Translations under genes and position numbers: made by a program | Part shown: positions 61,901 to 64,000 of the stretch, piece by piece | How the letters are laid out: each line of letters opens with the position of its first letter | How positions within the stretch are numbered: position 1 is the first letter of the stretch | Origin: Serripes groenlandicus | Taxonomy: Eukaryota > Mollusca > Bivalvia > Cardiida > Cardiidae | NCBI GenBank assembly: GCA_031761405.1 | Contig: JASEVX010000001.1 | Location: forward strand, 115,059,071-115,123,070 | DNA: 64,000 bases | Direction: 5' to 3' | Notes under the pieces: model-generated | Seen by the model: the letters and a program-made list of their open reading frames with translations, nothing else | Told to the model about the DNA's origin: nothing | Database searches by the model: none

Positions 61901-63152
61901 TTTGAAGTTAAGTTGAAATTGGTCCATTGGAATGGTAGGAGTTGTCATTTGTAGCTAAAGGTTCAATATACCCCTTTTGTGATGACGCCTGGTTGCTATG
62001 ATTTTGGCTGGTTTACGAAAGGAAATAAGCTCTCATCAATTTTCAACTACCATCTAAGTTTGGTGAAGATCAGATAGTAAATGGAGGCTCTATTGTGCTC
62101 ACAATCTGTATTAAAGCAATTTTGACAATTTCAGGGGCCATAATCCAGGCATGCATGGGCAGATCTGGCTGGTTTACGAAAGTAACCGAGCTCTCATCAA
62201 TATTTAACTACTATACCATCTAAGTTTGGTGAAGATTATATAGTAAATGGAAGCTCTATTGTTTTCACAAGCTATATTATAGCAATTTTGACAATTTCAT
62301 GGGCCATAATCCAGTATTGCATGGGCGGATCTGGCTGGTTTGCGAAAGGAACCGAGCTCTAATTGATATCTAACTACTGTATAAGTTTGATTGAGATTCA
62401 AAGAAAACTAAAGACTGTATCATGTTTACAAGCTCTATTATAGCAATGTTGACAGTTTCAAGGGCCATAATCAAGTTTTGCGTGGGCTAATCTGACCGGT
62501 TCGCGACAGGAACCAAGCTCCCATGGATATCTAACTATTGTATAAGTTTAATTGAGATACACTGCAAACTAAAGACTATATCATGTTAACAAGCTCTATT
62601 ACAGAAATTTTGAAATTTGGTTTGCAAAAGGAACCGAGCTCTCATAGATGTCTAACTACTGTATAAGTTTGATTGAGATACAGTGAAAACTAAAGACTGT
62701 ATCGTGTTAACAAGCAATTGTTTACGGACGCACACACGGACGACTGACACAACGCCATCACATAAGCCCTTCTGGCCTTTGGCCAGTAGAGCTAAAAATA
62801 TAGGCACCTACACATACCTGTACTTCCTCTTCGCGTTTTTCCACTTCAGTCTTTCCGTTTCTTTTTGTTTCCTTGTCACCACTGTTTTAGCCTTGCCAAT
62901 GACAGAACTTGAAGATGACTGGTCAGACTTTTCTTTCTCGGCTCTCCTTTCCCGCAAGCGTCTCATCCTTTCTCTGGCCGTATCCCGATCCCTCTGGATT
63001 TGCTCAGGTGTCCTTAACAACCGGCGTTGTTGCTGTCTTCCGTTTTCATCTTCTTGAAAATGCGGATTGGTATTTTTTTGGTTTAGGCGATATCTCTTAC
63101 ACCGCTCTGCATTAGGCAGTACTGATAATTGCAGGCATGGCAGATATGGAGC
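55907..63152 (-). CDS. Multi-exon transposase-like protein with OTU domain
   Basis: Five exons join in frame (about 1270 residues): 62818-63152, 57977-61108, 57582-57606 (25 nt), 56703-56831 and 55907-56098. Every junction has AG/GT sites. Exon 1 is basic and coiled (ARERMRRLRERRAEKEK). Exon 2 holds GCLCEQC and CGLCG zinc-type pairs, then an RNase-H-like core: MDFAEN (Asp528 of the spliced product), FTDGCSAQYKS (Asp622), TSHGKGPADG (Asp663). An OTU-like cysteine protease module follows, with GDGNC (Asp901, Cys904) and NHF (His1064). The last two exons encode a small domain (VGDFILCQYSV... VGE-VLDVNEV) seen at the end of related invertebrate proteins. The ATG at 61101 is not the start: an acceptor (TTTTTCAG) precedes it and exon 1 joins in phase. 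Exon 1 also begins at an acceptor (CTGTTGCAG), so a 5' exon is missing. No internal stops. Superfamily name unknown to me. Confidence 0.8.
56155..56366 (+). mobile_element. Complete MITE in last intron of OTU gene
   Basis: TTAACCCTTTCCCACATACA to TATGAGGGAAAAGGTTAA, with GCAGCAGACG and GTCGACTGCTG subterminal motifs. Confidence 0.75.
56889..57085 (+). mobile_element. MITE, left part, in intron
   Basis: TTAACCCTTTCCCACATACA, CTGCAGCAGACGCC, then GGAGAAATTGCTCATTT. The right end is decayed. Confidence 0.6.
57386..57530 (+). mobile_element. MITE with deleted centre, in intron
   Basis: TTAACCCTTTCCCATCTGCA to TTGTATGTGGGAAATGGTTA, 145 bp. Confidence 0.65.
57582..57606 (-). other. 25-nt micro-exon of the OTU gene
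   Basis: Flanked by TTTTGAACAG and GTAAAG. Its 25 nt complete the split codon left by exon 2 (AT|A) and add TLDDAAAM before the next exon's MEEDNK. Without it, exon 4 would be read in a frame with an early stop, which is the main argument that the exon is real. Confidence 0.75.
61170..62800 (-). mobile_element. TTTTTAGCT-type element inside intron 1 of the OTU gene
   Basis: On the minus strand the head (TTTTTAGCTCTACTGGCCAA) lies at 62.80 kb, followed by about five units of about 170 bp (GAGCTTGTTAACATG, ATTATGGCCCTTGAAACTGT-like) and a GGCCATCATGACCCTCTTGT hairpin near 61.34 kb. It fills nearly the whole 1.7-kb intron. Confidence 0.65.
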
Positions 63153-63225
63153 CTGCAACAGAAACAATTGGGTTGATTAGCTAAAAGAAATTTTGAAACT
63201 GTTATGCATCCGACAATATAATAAG

Positions 63226-63455
63226 TTAACCCTTTCCCTCATATAAACGCTTTCTGACGCCTATGCAGCAGACAGCTTTTTGAAAACATAGTGACAAAAG
63301 AAGAAATTGCACAAAACGTGCTATTTCTCCTTTTGCAACAATGTTTTCCACTTTTAGTCATGGGTTATCCATTTAATTATAGAGATTTTCTATTTTTTGA
63401 CAATATATAATCAAAGTCGTCTGTTGCAGAATAGTCGTATGAGGGAAAGGGTTAA
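63226..63455 (+). mobile_element. Complete MITE, 230 bp
   Basis: TTAACCCTTTCCCTCATATA to CGTATGAGGGAAAGGGTTAA, near-perfect inverted ends. AACATAGTGACAAAAGAAGA/TTTTGCAACAATGTTTTC forms the central stem. It is one of the best copies for defining the family. Confidence 0.8.
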
Positions 63456-63813
63456 ATGCAGCTACTGCTTTAAACAGCTACTCAAAAGATAAAATTGGCC
63501 ATTCAAGGTAGGGCTGTGTCTGTTTATTGCTGATTGATATTGAGTTTACATCTAAATTCAGCACTATAGAAGCTATACCTGTATTTAGTTTACATATCCT
63601 GTGTTTCTTGGTTTACTGACAGCAACACTTAATCAAATTGTTTTTATAATTTACAGAAAAGGCTAGATCAAACTCATTCTCTTTTCATGGCAGAGTTTAA
63701 TACTTTAGAAAATGACAAAATATCTAGATATCCCTGTTCAATATATTTTTCTTCAGGAAGCATCAACAAGTTCAGGATCGAAGCATACAAATTATGACTG
63801 AAAATCAAGTGCG
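63456..63813. other. No gene seen
   Basis: Non-coding. A missing 5' exon of the OTU gene could lie here or beyond the window, but none was recognised. Confidence 0.4.
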
Positions 63814-63993
63814 AATGTAAATATTTAAGGATTGACTCTTATTTTTCGTGCGTTCATGCAGTATGAACGTCGGACGCGATTTTGCAAATCCATGAAGCGC
63901 GCTAGCGCTTCTTGGGAAATTTGCAAAATCGCGGCCGAGCGTTCATACTGCATGAACGCACGAAAAATAAGAGTCAATCCTTATATTTACATT
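63814..63993. repeat. 180-bp near-perfect hairpin
   Basis: Left arm AATGTAAATAT...GGATTGACTCTTATTTTTCG and right arm its reverse complement, about 85 nt each with a few mismatches, closing on GAAGCGC-GCTA-GCGCTTC. GC-rich in the middle, AT-rich at the ends. Probably a foldback/MITE element. Confidence 0.9.
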
Positions 63994-64000
63994 TTCCACT

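Overview
The window reads as nuclear DNA of a eukaryote, most likely a heterodont bivalve mollusc. It is AT-rich, genes are split by GT-AG introns, and most of the sequence is dispersed repeats, tandem satellites and DNA-transposon genes. The dispersed families (TTTTTAGCT-headed elements ending in CTCTTGTT, and an old repeat at 18.57-18.77 kb) resemble repeats I associate with Dreissena-like bivalves. That assignment is from memory and is not proven here. No bacterial, organellar or rRNA features were seen.

Layout. 1-11.3 kb: dispersed repeats with about 170-bp internal units, the terminal exon of a leucine-rich-repeat protein (5209-5557), a 60-bp minisatellite and several TTAA-bounded MITEs. 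11.35-29.4 kb: a run of tandem arrays with units of 48, 28, 12/15, about 26, 78, about 330 and 63/69 bp, broken by a decayed PIF/Harbinger transposase and a tRNA-like sequence. 30.9-33.2 kb: a long hairpin and an intact Crypton-type tyrosine recombinase gene on the minus strand. 33.673-52.531 kb: a probable 18.9-kb DNA transposon with perfect 38-bp terminal inverted repeats and a 7-bp target duplication. Inside it lie an intact P-element-superfamily transposase (+), a zinc-finger accessory gene (-) whose intron would contain that transposase, the remains of another transposon gene, and many MITEs. 52.6-55.5 kb: palindromes, two CRE sites, a repeated 16-bp motif and a frameshifted transposase-like pseudogene (+). 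55.9-63.15 kb: an apparently intact gene of at least five exons (-) of the same family as that pseudogene, ending in an OTU-like protease domain and a small C-terminal domain. The window ends in a 180-bp hairpin.

The genes do not form a host pathway. Apart from the LRR exon, every recognisable coding sequence belongs to a mobile element. The main results come from joining exons by hand: the OTU-transposase gene, including a 25-nt micro-exon, keeps its frame over five exons, and the accessory-gene exons join in phase across the P-like transposase. These are sequence-level predictions without transcript support.
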